A stretch of 64,000 nucleotides of DNA from Propioniciclava soli (GCF_014858005.1 NZ_JACYOT010000004.1:248001-312000); one strand, 5' to 3'. Shown: positions 8,603 through 18,083, counted from the stretch's first letter. Translations and numbers: made by a program. The notes: generated by a model from the letters alone, not told the origin.

Positions 8603-11600
8603 GAGGCACCTCCGGCGAGCAGACGGGAGACGGCCAGCACCAGCGCCGCGGGGGGGTGCCAGGTGAAGACGCCCAGCGGCGCCCCGCCCACGACGGGGGT
8701 GTCCGCACCCGCCATGCCGCGCACGAACAGGTAGGCGACGCCGGCGAGGTCCCGCTCCGGGTCGTAGCCCGCCAGCCGCTGGGCGAGAAAGCGGTGCAGG
8801 GCCACGCAGTACAGCAGGGCCTGCAGGGGGTAGTGGCTGGCCATCATGCCCTCGGCCATCGCGGCGGGGGTGTAGTGCCCGAGCGTCAACGCCTCGCCCG
8901 GCGCCGACAGCCGGTTGGTCTTGTAGTCGACGACCACGTAACCGGGCCGTTGCGTGGGCCCGGCCAGACGCAACACCGCGTCGATGGACCCGGTGAGGAA
9001 GCCGTGGAGCTGTTGCTCGGCCAGCAGGGGGTGCGCCAACCGCTCGGCGTAGCCGGCGAGCGGATCACCGGCGCTCAGGTGGGTCGTCAACAGCTCGGCG
9101 AGGTCGGCCACGGTGGCGCGCGGGTCGGCCAGGGGGAACTCGAAGTCCAGCTCGCTGAGCCGGTCGCCCGGTCCGAAGTCGCGCAGCACCGCACCCGGGG
9201 CGAGATCTCCCAGCGGCGTCAGCAAGGTGGGGGCTATCGCCTCGGCCAGCTCCGCCGGATCCACCCCGCCCACCGGCCACCGCACCAGCGCCGCCTCGAC
9301 GGCGCCGGCGAGCCGGTCGCGCCAATCGACGCCCGTGGCGTCCACGTGTTCGTACACCTCGTGCACGAGGCTGCCGAACGCCGGACCGGCGGGCAGGGCA
9401 GCCATGGGGGAGGGCTGCGCCAGGCGGGGATCAGCCGGGGGCGGGGCGGGCGTCACCGCGCCCGTCGTCCCGGGGCCGGTGGGCGAATCGGCCTCCTGGG
9501 GTTCGTCGGCGACGAAGGGCCCCTCGGCGATCGGGTGCGCGAGCTCGTGCACGTCGGCGGTCAGGCCCGAGTAGGACGTGCGGCGCCACCCCCGGTCGAT
9601 CGTGCGGCGCCACGGCCTGGCTGCCAGGTCCGACGGCGAGGGCAGGCCCGCCCGCGCAGCGCGTTCCCCCGCCCCGCCGCGTTCTCCCGCCCCGGCGCGT
9701 CCCGCCTCGTCGGGGGCGGCGTGCTCGGTGGCGGCGTCGGGCTCCCCCAGCAGCGTGACGCCGACCTCGGTGCCCGCCAGGCGGCCCACCAGGCGCGGGC
9801 TGCCCCCGGCGGGCAGGTCATCGGTGGGGTAGGCGAGCCGGGGCCGGGTGGGTGCGTCGGCCGAGCGCGTGGCCTGCAGCAGCCGGTGCAGCGGCGCCGT
9901 CGGGGTGTTCCAGTGGTGCGCCCACCAGGCCACCACGTGCGACTCGGCCCGGGTCAGCCCCACGTACAGGGCCCGCAGCGCCTCATCGCCCTCCTCGACC
10001 AGCCAGCGCTCCCAGCGATCCGGACGCCCCGCGCCGCGACGCCCACCCACGTCGAGCGTGCGGCCGCCCGCGCCGGGCACGATCAGTGCCTGACCCCGGT
10101 CGGTCGGCTCCTTGCGCGAGGCCCCGGCGTCCGGCAGCAACACCACCGGCCACTGCAGGCCCTTCGCCCGGTGGATCGTCATGATCTGGACGGCGTCGGC
10201 GTCGGTCTCCAGGCGCCGCGTCCGCTCGGCGTCACCCGAGGCGCGCTCGATCTCGCGCGCCAGCCAGAGGGCCAGCTCCCGGGGGCGGGCCGGGGTGCCG
10301 GCCGTCGTCCGCTCGTGCAGGATCTCGGCGAGGTGCCGGTGGTCGGTCACCCTGCGCTCCCCACCCGGGCACGCCAGCAGGCGCGCCGAGAGGTCGGTGT
10401 CGCGCTCGATCGCGGCGAGCAGCGCCCAGACGCCACCGCGACCCAGCACCCGGGCCCAGGTGTGCACCCACAGCGACCACGCCGCCGTCCGGGCGTCGTC
10501 GGCGCGGGCCAGGTCGGCCACCGTGGCCCCCACGAACGACGTCAGCCAGGCGCGTTGTAGATACGGACGCCGCCGGCGGTCCAGCGCCTGCAGCAACGTC
10601 AGCCAGTCGCGGGCGGCGTCGGAGGCGAACACGCTGGACGTGCCGGAGAACGTCGCCGCGATCCCCACCGACGTCAGGGCGGCCGCGAGATCGGCTCCCC
10701 GCCCGTTCGAGCGGACGAGGACGGCGATGTCCTTCGGCTGCAGCCCCCCGGCAGCGGGGTCCGCCCGGCGCAGGGGGGCGTCCGGGCCGAGCAGGTCGGT
10801 CACCACCGCCACGAGGTCGGCGGCGATCGCGTCGCCTGCCTGCCACGGGCTGATGGCCTTGTCGGCCTCCAGGGTGCGCAGCTGCACGCCCCGCTCCCAG
10901 GCCGTCCCCGGACGCCCCCGCAACCGGGGCGATCGCGCGGCCGCCACGGCCGGCACGTCGATGTCCTCACCCAGCGCGATGCCGTCGAACAGGGTGGCGA
11001 CGCCGGCGACCACTCCGGGGTCGGACCGATGGTTCGTCCGCAGCGTCGTGAGGGCGCCGGCCTCCCGCGTGGCGCTGGTGTAGAGGTGCACGTCGCCGCC
11101 GCGGAAGCCGTAGATGGCCTGCTTGGGGTCTCCGATCAACACCACGGTGGACGAGGGCGCGAACGCTTGCTGGAGCACGCTCCACTGCACCGGATCGGTG
11201 TCCTGGAACTCATCGACGAGGACGACCGGGAACCGCTCCGCGAGCCGGGCTCGGGCCAGCTCCCCGGTGCGCGGGTCGGCCAGCGCCGCGTCCAGCCGGG
11301 TCAGCTGGTCATCGAAGCTGAACAGGCGCAGGCGGCCCTTGCGGCGATCGACCTCGGCCCGGACGGCGGCCGCGAAGGCCGCCCGCTCGCCGGCCGCGCC
11401 CGGGGTGTCGGTGCCGCCGAGCAGGGCCGCGTCGTGCACGGCGTCGCGGGCGATCTCACGGGCGCCGGGATCGTCGCGTTCGGACGCGGCACCCGCGAAC
11501 GGGAACGGAGGCGGGGTGTCACCCTGGGCGTAGCGCTGCACGTAGAGGTCGGCGGCGACCTCGTCGGCGAGCCACCCCAGATCCTCGGTCAGGTGCGACT

Positions 11601-12045
11601 GGGGCGTCTGCGGAGCGAGGATGCCCAGGCCGCGAAGCATGGCGTGGCAGAACTCGTGGGTCGTCATGATCGTGGCCCGGTCGACGTCGGCAAACGCGGC
11701 CTCAAGGCGCGCCGCGCGCACCGCGACCTCGCCGGCCGGCACCCCCTCGATGAGGGCCCGGTCCACCGCGTCGTCCGGAGTCACACCGCCGGTGGCCGCG
11801 CGCAGCGCCTCGGCCGACTCCCGCAGGCGGGTCCGGACCCGCAGCCGCAGCTCGGCGGTGGCGGCCCGGGAGAAGGTGACGAGCAGCAAGGCGGAGATGT
11901 CCACCGCACCCTCGGCCAGGAAGCGGGCGGCCAGCGCGGCGATGGCGTGGGTCTTCCCCGTCCCCGCCGAGGCCTCCAGCACGGTCACCCCGCGCGGCAG
12001 GGGACCGGTCAGGTGGAACGTGGCGGCATTCGCGAACCCGCTCAT
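8599..12045 (-). CDS. recB: Exodeoxyribonuclease V subunit beta (RecB)
   Basis: 1148-residue helicase-nuclease subunit of RecBCD. The Walker A EASAGTGKT is close to the N-terminus (24-32), as in RecB. Further on are VVLVDEFQDTDPVQW (motif II), GDPKQAIYGFRGGD (motif III), MTIHRAKGLQW and YVGLTRAESH. The C-terminal nuclease keeps VVVDYKTNRLS about 100 residues from the end. The chosen ATG (MSGFANAATF) overlaps the recC stop by 4 bp (ATGA). An in-frame extension of 48 residues upstream would lie inside recC and is rejected. A Gly/Ala/Pro-rich linker lies near residues 740-870. Confidence 0.95.
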   Translation of the reverse strand: MSGFANAATFHLTGPLPRGVTVLEASAGTGKTHAIAALAARFLAEGAVDISALLLVTFSRAATAELRLRVRTRLRESAEALRAATGGVTPDDAVDRALIEGVPAGEVAVRAARLEAAFADVDRATIMTTHEFCHAMLRGLGILAPQTPQSHLTEDLGWLADEVAADLYVQRYAQGDTPPPFPFAGAASERDDPGAREIARDAVHDAALLGGTDTPGAAGERAAFAAAVRAEVDRRKGRLRLFSFDDQLTRLDAALADPRTGELARARLAERFPVVLVDEFQDTDPVQWSVLQQAFAPSSTVVLIGDPKQAIYGFRGGDVHLYTSATREAGALTTLRTNHRSDPGVVAGVATLFDGIALGEDIDVPAVAAARSPRLRGRPGTAWERGVQLRTLEADKAISPWQAGDAIAADLVAVVTDLLGPDAPLRRADPAAGGLQPKDIAVLVRSNGRGADLAAALTSVGIAATFSGTSSVFASDAARDWLTLLQALDRRRRPYLQRAWLTSFVGATVADLARADDARTAAWSLWVHTWARVLGRGGVWALLAAIERDTDLSARLLACPGGERRVTDHRHLAEILHERTTAGTPARPRELALWLAREIERASGDAERTRRLETDADAVQIMTIHRAKGLQWPVVLLPDAGASRKEPTDRGQALIVPGAGGRTLDVGGRRGAGRPDRWERWLVEEGDEALRALYVGLTRAESHVVAWWAHHWNTPTAPLHRLLQATRSADAPTRPRLAYPTDDLPAGGSPRLVGRLAGTEVGVTLLGEPDAATEHAAPDEAGRAGAGERGGAGERAARAGLPSPSDLAARPWRRTIDRGWRRTSYSGLTADVHELAHPIAEGPFVADEPQEADSPTGPGTTGAVTPAPPPADPRLAQPSPMAALPAGPAFGSLVHEVYEHVDATGVDWRDRLAGAVEAALVRWPVGGVDPAELAEAIAPTLLTPLGDLAPGAVLRDFGPGDRLSELDFEFPLADPRATVADLAELLTTHLSAGDPLAGYAERLAHPLLAEQQLHGFLTGSIDAVLRLAGPTQRPGYVVVDYKTNRLSAPGEALTLGHYTPAAMAEGMMASHYPLQALLYCVALHRFLAQRLAGYDPERDLAGVAYLFVRGMAGADTPVVGGAPLGVFTWHPPAALVLAVSRLLAGGAS

Positions 12046-15000
12046 CCGCCGCTCGCCTTCACCACGGGGGCCCACGCGATGGCCGCCAGCGCGCCCAGCG
12101 CCGACTCCTCCTCGGGGTGGCCCCACGGATCGTCGGGTTCCCGGGGCACGCGCCACGGCTTGTGCCCCGCCGGCAGCACCGCCGACCACGCGGCGTCGCG
12201 GTCGCGCTGCCAGTCGCGCTGCAGGAACCGCTCCTCGGCCAGCGGATCCTCGCCCCGGGCGCGGACGACCGCCCAGCGGTGGGCCACGGTCGGGGGCATG
12301 GGCAGGATGCGCTCCCCACCGTGGCGGGCGAGGTGGACCAGGTCACCCAGCAGCGAGCGGGCCAGCTCCGGTGGCGGCGCGGCGAGCCGCTCCGGGCCGC
12401 GGCGGCCCACCAGGACGGCGTCCACGCGCTCCTCGGTGGCAGCGGCCAGGGCCAGGCACCGCACCCAGGCGTCCGCCAGGTGCCGGGGCCCCACCCGGGC
12501 GTACAGCGAGTCGGCGACCCGCCCGCCGCGGGTCGTGACGCGCCCGGTGACGCGCACCCCGTCGACGGGAAGGTCGACGACGTGCGCGTCCGTCGCTCCG
12601 TCGGCCGCCCGGGTGAAGTCCCGGTGGATCCGCTCGACGGTCGCGGAGATGCGCTCGATGGCGCGCCCGCCGAGCCGCGCCGGCGGCACGTCGCCGGAGA
12701 GCCACTCGGCGGTGACGAGGTCCGCCAGCGGCTGGCCCGCCCGCAGGGCGTCCAGCATGCGGCTGCCGATCTGCCATTCGGTGAGAAAATCCAGGTCCAG
12801 TGGCAGTTCCTCGGCCGTCGGGTCGTCCTCGCCGAGGGTGAGCCCGGTGCGCTGGCGCAGAAACGAACGGACCGGATGCTTGAGCAGGGCCGCCAGCGCG
12901 GGCAGGTCGATGGCGGTCAGCTCCTCACCGCGGTGCACGTGGCCGACGGACCACACGTCCGGCGCGCTCGACCGTGGACCCACCAGCGCCCGCGCCGCGC
13001 GCAGCGCGCCCCGGTCGAAGGAACGCGGCTCGGGGAAGAAATTGTCCGCCGCAAAGGCCTGCAGCGGCTCGTGGCGCACCGCGCCCGGGCCGAAGACCTC
13101 GATGAGATCGAGGACGCCGGCGGGCGGCGGGTGCTCCTCGTTGGTGTGGGCGGAGTGGGCCTGGTACACGACGACGAGGCGCTCGGACGCGGCCAGCACG
13201 GCGTCGAGGATCGCCTGCCGGTCGTCCGCGCCCGGGTCCGGGTCACCCGGTTCGGGGTCCCGGACGAGGAGGTCGTCCCCGTCACCGAGCGAGCGGCGGG
13301 GGAACGTCCGCTCGTCCAGCCCGACGAGGCAGACGACGCGGTGCGGCACCTGGGCGAGCGCGTCCAGGGAGCACACGACCAGCGAGCCGTTGCCGTAGGT
13401 GGGGCGGGTGACCCGCCAGGCGAACTCACCCTCCAGCAGCGCGAGCGCGTCGGCGGACCCCACCGGGGCGGACGAGGACGCGCCGCGGGTCTCGATGGCG
13501 TCGAGCGCCGACCAGACCTGGCTGAGCTGCCAGCCCTCGGCGAACGGCACGTCGGCCAGCAGGTCGACCGCGTCGCGCAGTCGCTCGGCCCACGCGGCCA
13601 GGGTGCCCGGCTCGGAGCACGCCCGCACGATGCGCGACACCCGGCTCACGAGCTCCGCCAACGCCCCGACGAGCGTGGTGTCGGTCGACGTGACGTCGTC
13701 GACCGTGGCGACCACCCCCACGGTGGTCGGCTGGTCGCCGCTGAAGGCCTCGCCGAGGGTCAGCCGCTGGACGCCGAGCTGCCACGTGTTCTGCGGCACG
13801 CCCGCCAGGCCGAAGCCGGCGCGGTGGGCGGGGTTGATGCCCCAGCGGACGCCGGAGCGCTCCAGCAACTCTTCGAGGCGCTCGGCGTCGTCCACGTCGA
13901 TCCCGAACCGTCGCGCCACGAACGGATGGGTGGCCAGGGCCAGCAGCTGCGAGACGGTGGCGCGCGCGTGGGGCAGGCGCAGCAGGTCGAGCAGCAGCCC
14001 GTAGAGGCGGTTCGCCTCGGCGGCCGACCCCTCGGCGACCTGCACCCGCAGGGTGCTGCCCGGGTGCGGCTCGTCGCCCGGCGACGTGGGCGCCCCGAAC
14101 GTGGCCGCGAGGTGGGGTGCCAATGCCGCGGGGTCCGGCGTGGCGACCACCACGTGCCGCGGTTCGAGCGTCGGGTCGTCGGCGAACACACCAGTGATCA
14201 CCTCCCGCAGCACCTCGACCTGCCGGGCGGGCCCGTGGCTGCCGTGGAGGCTGACCGACGCGTCGGTGCGTCCGGGCGCCGCGGCGGTGCCGGCCAACAG
14301 CGCGGCCTGCAGTCGCCCCAGCGCCGTGTCCGGCCGAGCCTTCCCCGGGTGGTGGTCGACGCGATCGGCGATCCGCTCCCAGCCCGTCCGCCAGGCGCGG
14401 CCCCGTCGGCCGAGCGCCCCGCCCACGGGGTTGTCGGTGTGCGCCGGGCCGCTCGAGGGCAGCCAGACATCCACCGGAGTGGAGTTCGCGACCGCGCGCA
14501 GCAGGCCCCACTGGACGGGCGTCACGGCGCGCGGCGCGAAGACGTGGAGAGCCGGCCAGGGGAGCGCCATGGTGCCCTCGGCGAGCCCACGGGCCAGCGC
14601 GGCGCGACGCACCAGGGGGTCCGGGGCGTCGATGACGCTGTGGAGACGGCGCCACAGGTGCACCTGCCACCCGTCGAAGCCCAGGTGGGCGGCTGCGTCC
14701 GGGTCGGACGCGAAGTCGCGCAGCAAGCCGGGCCGGTGGTCGGCGTACCGGGCGAGGATGCGCGCGAGCCGCAGGGCGTTGGCGTAGCGCTGGTCGTTGG
14801 CGTCGAGGTGGGTGGCCAGCGGAGCCAGTTCCGGATCGCCGGCCGCCACCACGTCCAGGATCGCCCACACCAGCCGCTCCGGCGCCCACGGGTCGTCGGC
14901 GGTCGGGGCCCCGCCGAGCAGCGACTCCAGCGCGGCGAACCGCTGGGCGTCCAGCCCGGCACTGATGCCCTCCGGCCCGCTCTGCAGGGCCACCTGTTGG

Positions 15001-15140
15001 CTCAACCAGCGCGCCATGCCGGGCCCGGGGGTGATCACCAGGGGCCGGGCGAACGGGTCCCCCGGCGTCGCCACGCGCGCCACGAACGCCGACGCCAGCG
15101 TCGTGGCGTCGTCGGCGGTGTGGAGGACCAACTCGTTCAT
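12042..15140 (-). CDS. recC: Exodeoxyribonuclease V subunit gamma (RecC)
   Basis: 1032-residue RecC, the catalytically inactive scaffold of RecBCD that splits the duplex and scans single-stranded DNA for Chi. It begins MNELVLHTADDATTLA and has the family's early LVITPGPGMARWLSQQVAL segment, equivalent to the degenerate helicase start of RecC. Later come VVCLVGLDERTFPR and a C-terminal region that carries no nuclease lysine motif. It is the first gene of recC-recB-recD. The ATG lies 10 nt from a TAnnnT box on the minus strand, with a damage-promoter box behind it, and no ribosome-binding site is evident. Confidence 0.92.
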   Translation of the reverse strand: MNELVLHTADDATTLASAFVARVATPGDPFARPLVITPGPGMARWLSQQVALQSGPEGISAGLDAQRFAALESLLGGAPTADDPWAPERLVWAILDVVAAGDPELAPLATHLDANDQRYANALRLARILARYADHRPGLLRDFASDPDAAAHLGFDGWQVHLWRRLHSVIDAPDPLVRRAALARGLAEGTMALPWPALHVFAPRAVTPVQWGLLRAVANSTPVDVWLPSSGPAHTDNPVGGALGRRGRAWRTGWERIADRVDHHPGKARPDTALGRLQAALLAGTAAAPGRTDASVSLHGSHGPARQVEVLREVITGVFADDPTLEPRHVVVATPDPAALAPHLAATFGAPTSPGDEPHPGSTLRVQVAEGSAAEANRLYGLLLDLLRLPHARATVSQLLALATHPFVARRFGIDVDDAERLEELLERSGVRWGINPAHRAGFGLAGVPQNTWQLGVQRLTLGEAFSGDQPTTVGVVATVDDVTSTDTTLVGALAELVSRVSRIVRACSEPGTLAAWAERLRDAVDLLADVPFAEGWQLSQVWSALDAIETRGASSSAPVGSADALALLEGEFAWRVTRPTYGNGSLVVCSLDALAQVPHRVVCLVGLDERTFPRRSLGDGDDLLVRDPEPGDPDPGADDRQAILDAVLAASERLVVVYQAHSAHTNEEHPPPAGVLDLIEVFGPGAVRHEPLQAFAADNFFPEPRSFDRGALRAARALVGPRSSAPDVWSVGHVHRGEELTAIDLPALAALLKHPVRSFLRQRTGLTLGEDDPTAEELPLDLDFLTEWQIGSRMLDALRAGQPLADLVTAEWLSGDVPPARLGGRAIERISATVERIHRDFTRAADGATDAHVVDLPVDGVRVTGRVTTRGGRVADSLYARVGPRHLADAWVRCLALAAATEERVDAVLVGRRGPERLAAPPPELARSLLGDLVHLARHGGERILPMPPTVAHRWAVVRARGEDPLAEERFLQRDWQRDRDAAWSAVLPAGHKPWRVPREPDDPWGHPEEESALGALAAIAWAPVVKASGG

Positions 15141-15150
15141 CGTGCGCCCC

Positions 15151-15173
15151 ACCCTAAACGGCCCCACCGACAA
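15151..15173 (-). promoter_or_regulatory. PafBC-type (RecA-independent) damage promoter for recCBD
   Basis: Read on the minus strand, TTGTCGGTG (15173-15165) is followed by exactly 8 nt and then TAGGGT (15156-15151). This is an exact match to the mycobacterial RecA-independent DNA-damage promoter consensus tTGTCRgtg-N8-TAnnnT, recognised through PafBC. The recC ATG is 10 nt downstream. A second copy faces the other way 30 bp off, so the two boxes form an inverted repeat. Confidence 0.82.
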
Positions 15174-15203
15174 TCCTGCGCGGCCCGCTCCGTCACGGCC
15201 GGG

Positions 15204-15226
15204 TTGTCGGTGGGCGCCACTAGGCT
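15204..15226 (+). promoter_or_regulatory. PafBC-type damage promoter for uvrD2
   Basis: TTGTCGGTG (15204-15212), 8-nt spacer, TAGGCT (15221-15226). This is an exact fit to tTGTCRgtg-N8-TAnnnT. The uvrD2 GTG starts 8 nt further on, so the transcript should be leaderless or nearly so. Confidence 0.82.
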
Positions 15227-15234
15227 GTGCTCCC

Positions 15235-17283
15235 GTGACACCCGACTCCGAGGAGATCCTCGACGGACTCGACCCCGAGCAGCGCCTGGTGGCGAGCGCG
15301 CTCGCGGGCCCCGTGGTCGTGCTCGCGGGGGCGGGCACCGGCAAGACGCGGGCCATGACGCACCGCATCGCCTACGGCGTGGCGAGCGGCGCCTTCGCGT
15401 CCAACAGCGTGCTCGCCCTCACCTTCACCACGCGCGCGGCCGGTGAGCTCCGGGGCCGGCTGCGCCGCCTGGGCGTCCCGTCGGTCCAGGCGCGCACGTT
15501 CCACTCGGCCGCGCTGCGCCAGGCCCAGTACTTCTGGCCCCGCGCGTACGGTTCGGAGCTGCCGCCCGTCGAGTCCAACAAGGCCGGCATGGTGGCCGCC
15601 GCGCTGCGTCGGCAACGGCTGAACCCGGACACGGCCCTGCTGCGCGACGTGGCCGGTGAGATCAGCTGGGCCAAGGTCAGCAACGTGACACCGACCGACT
15701 ACGCCGCCCTCGCGGCCACCCGGGGGCGCACCGTCGCCAGCTTGGCCGCCGACGAGGTCGGCCGGGTCTTTGCCCACTACGAGGCGGTCAAGGCCGCCCG
15801 CGGCGTCATCGACTTCGACGACATACTGCTCTGTACCGCTGGCCTGCTCGCCGAGCACGCCGACGTGGCCGGGGAGGTGCGACGCACCTATCGCCACTTC
15901 GTGGTCGACGAGTACCAGGACGTCAGCCCGTTGCAGCAGGCGTTGCTCGACCTGTGGCGGGGCGACTCGGAGGAGATCTGCGTGGTCGGCGACCCGGCCC
16001 AGACCATCCACTCGTTCGCGGGCGCGCAGGCGTCCTTCCTCACCGGCTTCCATCGGCGCCATCCGGACGCCACCCGCATCGAGCTGGTCCGCGACTACCG
16101 GTCGACCCCCCAGGTGGTCGGGCTGGCCAACCGCGTGATGGCCGGTCACGGGCCGCGCGTCGACCTGCGCGCCCAGCGTCCCCCCGGCCCCGAACCCATC
16201 CTCACGATGGCTGCCAGCGAGGCCGACGAGGCCGCCGACGTCGCCGCCTGGCTCGCGGGCCTGCATGCCGCCGGCACCCCCTACCCCGAGATGGCCGTCC
16301 TCTACCGCATCCACGCCCAGAGCCCGCCGCTGGAGGCCGCCCTGGCCGATGCGGGCATCCCGTTCGTCACCCGTGGCAGCGAGGGGTTCTTCGAGCGCGC
16401 GGAGGTGCGCGCTGCCCTGCGCGGCCTCGCGGCCGCGGCGCGGACGACCGACGACCCGCCGGCGGACGCCCTGCGCACCGTGCTCGCCGGGCTGGGCTGG
16501 ACGCCGGAGCCGCCCTCGGGCCAGGGTGCCGTCCGCGAGCGCTGGGAGAGCTGGGACGCCCTGGCCGGGCTGGGCGCGGCGTTCGCCGAGGAGCACCCGG
16601 ACGCCACCAGCGACGACCTGCTCGCCGAGCTGGACGCCCGCGCCGCCGCCCAACACTCCCCGGACGGCCAGGGCGTCACGCTGAGCAGCCTTCACGCCGC
16701 CAAGGGCCTCGAGTGGGACGCCGTCGCCATCGTCGGCGTCCACGAGGGCAGCCTGCCGTTCGTGCTCGCCACCAGCCCCGACGACATCGCCGAGGAGCGC
16801 CGGCTGTTCTACGTCGGGGTCACCCGCGCCCGGGAGCACCTGCGCGTGTCGGGCTCGACGACGCGCCGCGGCACCGGGCAACGCCGGTCGCCGACGCGCT
16901 TCCTGGACGGCCTGGTGGCGGCGCCGGCGGCGTCCGATCGGCCCACCGGTCGGCGACGGGGCAAGGGATCGGCGCAGGCGCGCACGTGCCGCGTCTGCGG
17001 GCGGAGCCTGGCCACCGGGGCCGAGCGGAAGCTGGGGCGCCACACCACGTGCGAGTCCGACCTCGACGAGGCGCTGTGGGAGGAGCTGCGTGCCTGGCGG
17101 AAGGCGGAGGCGGACGGCGCCGGCGTCCCCGCCTTCGTCGTGTTCACCGATGCCACGCTGCTCGCCGTCGCCGAACAGAAACCCAGCGGCCGGGACGCCT
17201 TGGGCGGCATCGCGGGGATCGGAGCGACCAAGCTGGCCCGCTACGGCGATGCCGTGCTGGCCGTGGTGGACGCCCACCGCTAA
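15235..17283 (+). CDS. uvrD2: ATP-dependent DNA helicase UvrD2
   Basis: 682-residue SF1A helicase of the UvrD2 type (the mycobacterial homologue is about 700 residues). Walker A AGAGTGKT at 31-38, motif II VVDEYQDVSPLQQ near 225, motif III VGDPAQTIHSFAGAQ, motif V LSSLHAAKGLEWDAV, motif VI FYVGVTRAREHL. A four-cysteine element follows the core (CRVCG ... 15 residues ... C) and the last ~80 residues resemble an HRDC domain (GGIAGIGATKLARYG). The GTG start is fixed by the TAnnnT box 8 nt upstream. The gene diverges from recCBD and ends with a 4-bp overlap with the convergent next gene. Confidence 0.93.
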   Translation: MTPDSEEILDGLDPEQRLVASALAGPVVVLAGAGTGKTRAMTHRIAYGVASGAFASNSVLALTFTTRAAGELRGRLRRLGVPSVQARTFHSAALRQAQYFWPRAYGSELPPVESNKAGMVAAALRRQRLNPDTALLRDVAGEISWAKVSNVTPTDYAALAATRGRTVASLAADEVGRVFAHYEAVKAARGVIDFDDILLCTAGLLAEHADVAGEVRRTYRHFVVDEYQDVSPLQQALLDLWRGDSEEICVVGDPAQTIHSFAGAQASFLTGFHRRHPDATRIELVRDYRSTPQVVGLANRVMAGHGPRVDLRAQRPPGPEPILTMAASEADEAADVAAWLAGLHAAGTPYPEMAVLYRIHAQSPPLEAALADAGIPFVTRGSEGFFERAEVRAALRGLAAAARTTDDPPADALRTVLAGLGWTPEPPSGQGAVRERWESWDALAGLGAAFAEEHPDATSDDLLAELDARAAAQHSPDGQGVTLSSLHAAKGLEWDAVAIVGVHEGSLPFVLATSPDDIAEERRLFYVGVTRAREHLRVSGSTTRRGTGQRRSPTRFLDGLVAAPAASDRPTGRRRGKGSAQARTCRVCGRSLATGAERKLGRHTTCESDLDEALWEELRAWRKAEADGAGVPAFVVFTDATLLAVAEQKPSGRDALGGIAGIGATKLARYGDAVLAVVDAHR

Positions 17284-18083
17284 GCCTCCGAGTCCCGGGC
17301 GCACCCGCAGTGGGGGTGTCGCGGCCAGCGGCGGGCACCGAGGGTCCACGACTGGTGGTCCAGTTCCAGGGTGGTGCCGAGCGTGTCGGGCGCACCGGAC
17401 GCGAACCAGGCGCGGAGCTGGGCCGCGGCGGTGGCGGCCGCCCAGGCGACGGCGCCGTCGTCCGGGACGACCCGGAGGCGACACAGCTGGGTGAGCAGGT
17501 AGGGCCACCGCCGGTCGTGGTCGCGGCGGACGAGGTCGACGCAGCGCGAGCATGCCGAGCGCCCCGGGTCGACGAACGGCCCGACCACGGTGCGCTCCGG
17601 TTCACACCGCACCACCAGATGGGGCAGCCGGGCCTCCACGAGCCCCCGGAGCAGGGTGCGGTCAGGTTCGACCGTCTCGCCGACGACGAGCACCGGCCGG
17701 CCGGGCGGGCAGGCGTCCGGGTGGGTGTCGCTCGGCGTGGCCACCGCGATGCCGGACGCCGTCACCGTCGCGGCGCACGCGGGGCCGAGCGGTCCCGAGC
17801 CCAGCAGGGTGACGGTGTCGGTGCGCGTGGGGGAGGCGACGAGCAGCCCGGCCGCCTCGAGGGCGTCCACGGCCTGGTCGATCCACCCCGGGTCCACCGC
17901 CGGCGCCGCCGCGGCCGCCCCGCCGGGGGTGCACCACGTGCTGAACGCGCGCACCGCGCGGTCGGCGTCCGCGGGGGCGTCGGGCAGGATGAGGGACACG
18001 GCGGCGTCGAGGCCGACCTGCACGTCGGTCGGGCTGCGCATCGCGACCGTCACGGGTGAGGCGAACCGCAGGAGCGTACTCAT
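17280..18083 (-). CDS. TOMM cyclodehydratase / E1-like domain protein of unknown role
   Basis: 267 residues. The middle and C-terminal part resembles the leader-peptide-binding/cyclodehydratase family of thiazole/oxazole-modified microcin pathways: GPFVDPGRSACSRCVDL near 170, then RRDHDRRWPYL, and a C-terminal HPHCGCA that, with the CxxC pair, could bind zinc. A Rossmann-like stretch VTLLGSGPLGPACAA sits near 92. No precursor peptide, YcaO or dehydrogenase gene is nearby, so it is an orphan. Related orphans near uvrD2 occur in other actinobacteria, which argues for a housekeeping rather than antibiotic role. No ribosome-binding site is clear at the ATG. Confidence 0.7.
   Translation of the reverse strand: MSTLLRFASPVTVAMRSPTDVQVGLDAAVSLILPDAPADADRAVRAFSTWCTPGGAAAAAPAVDPGWIDQAVDALEAAGLLVASPTRTDTVTLLGSGPLGPACAATVTASGIAVATPSDTHPDACPPGRPVLVVGETVEPDRTLLRGLVEARLPHLVVRCEPERTVVGPFVDPGRSACSRCVDLVRRDHDRRWPYLLTQLCRLRVVPDDGAVAWAAATAAAQLRAWFASGAPDTLGTTLELDHQSWTLGARRWPRHPHCGCARDSEA

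Noticed and set aside
8563..10560. 665-codon plus-strand frame opposite recB
   Set aside because: Gly/Arg/His/Gln-rich antisense shadow with no motif.
12046..12189. 48-residue N-terminal extension of RecB
   Set aside because: It would overlap recC deeply. The ATGA overlap at 12042-12045 and the near-terminal Walker A support the shorter form.
12117..15446. Open frame of about 1100 codons on the plus strand opposite recC and the start of recB
   Set aside because: GC-rich shadow of a real gene: His/Arg/Gly/Pro-rich, no recognisable domain, and recC on the other strand has clear family features.
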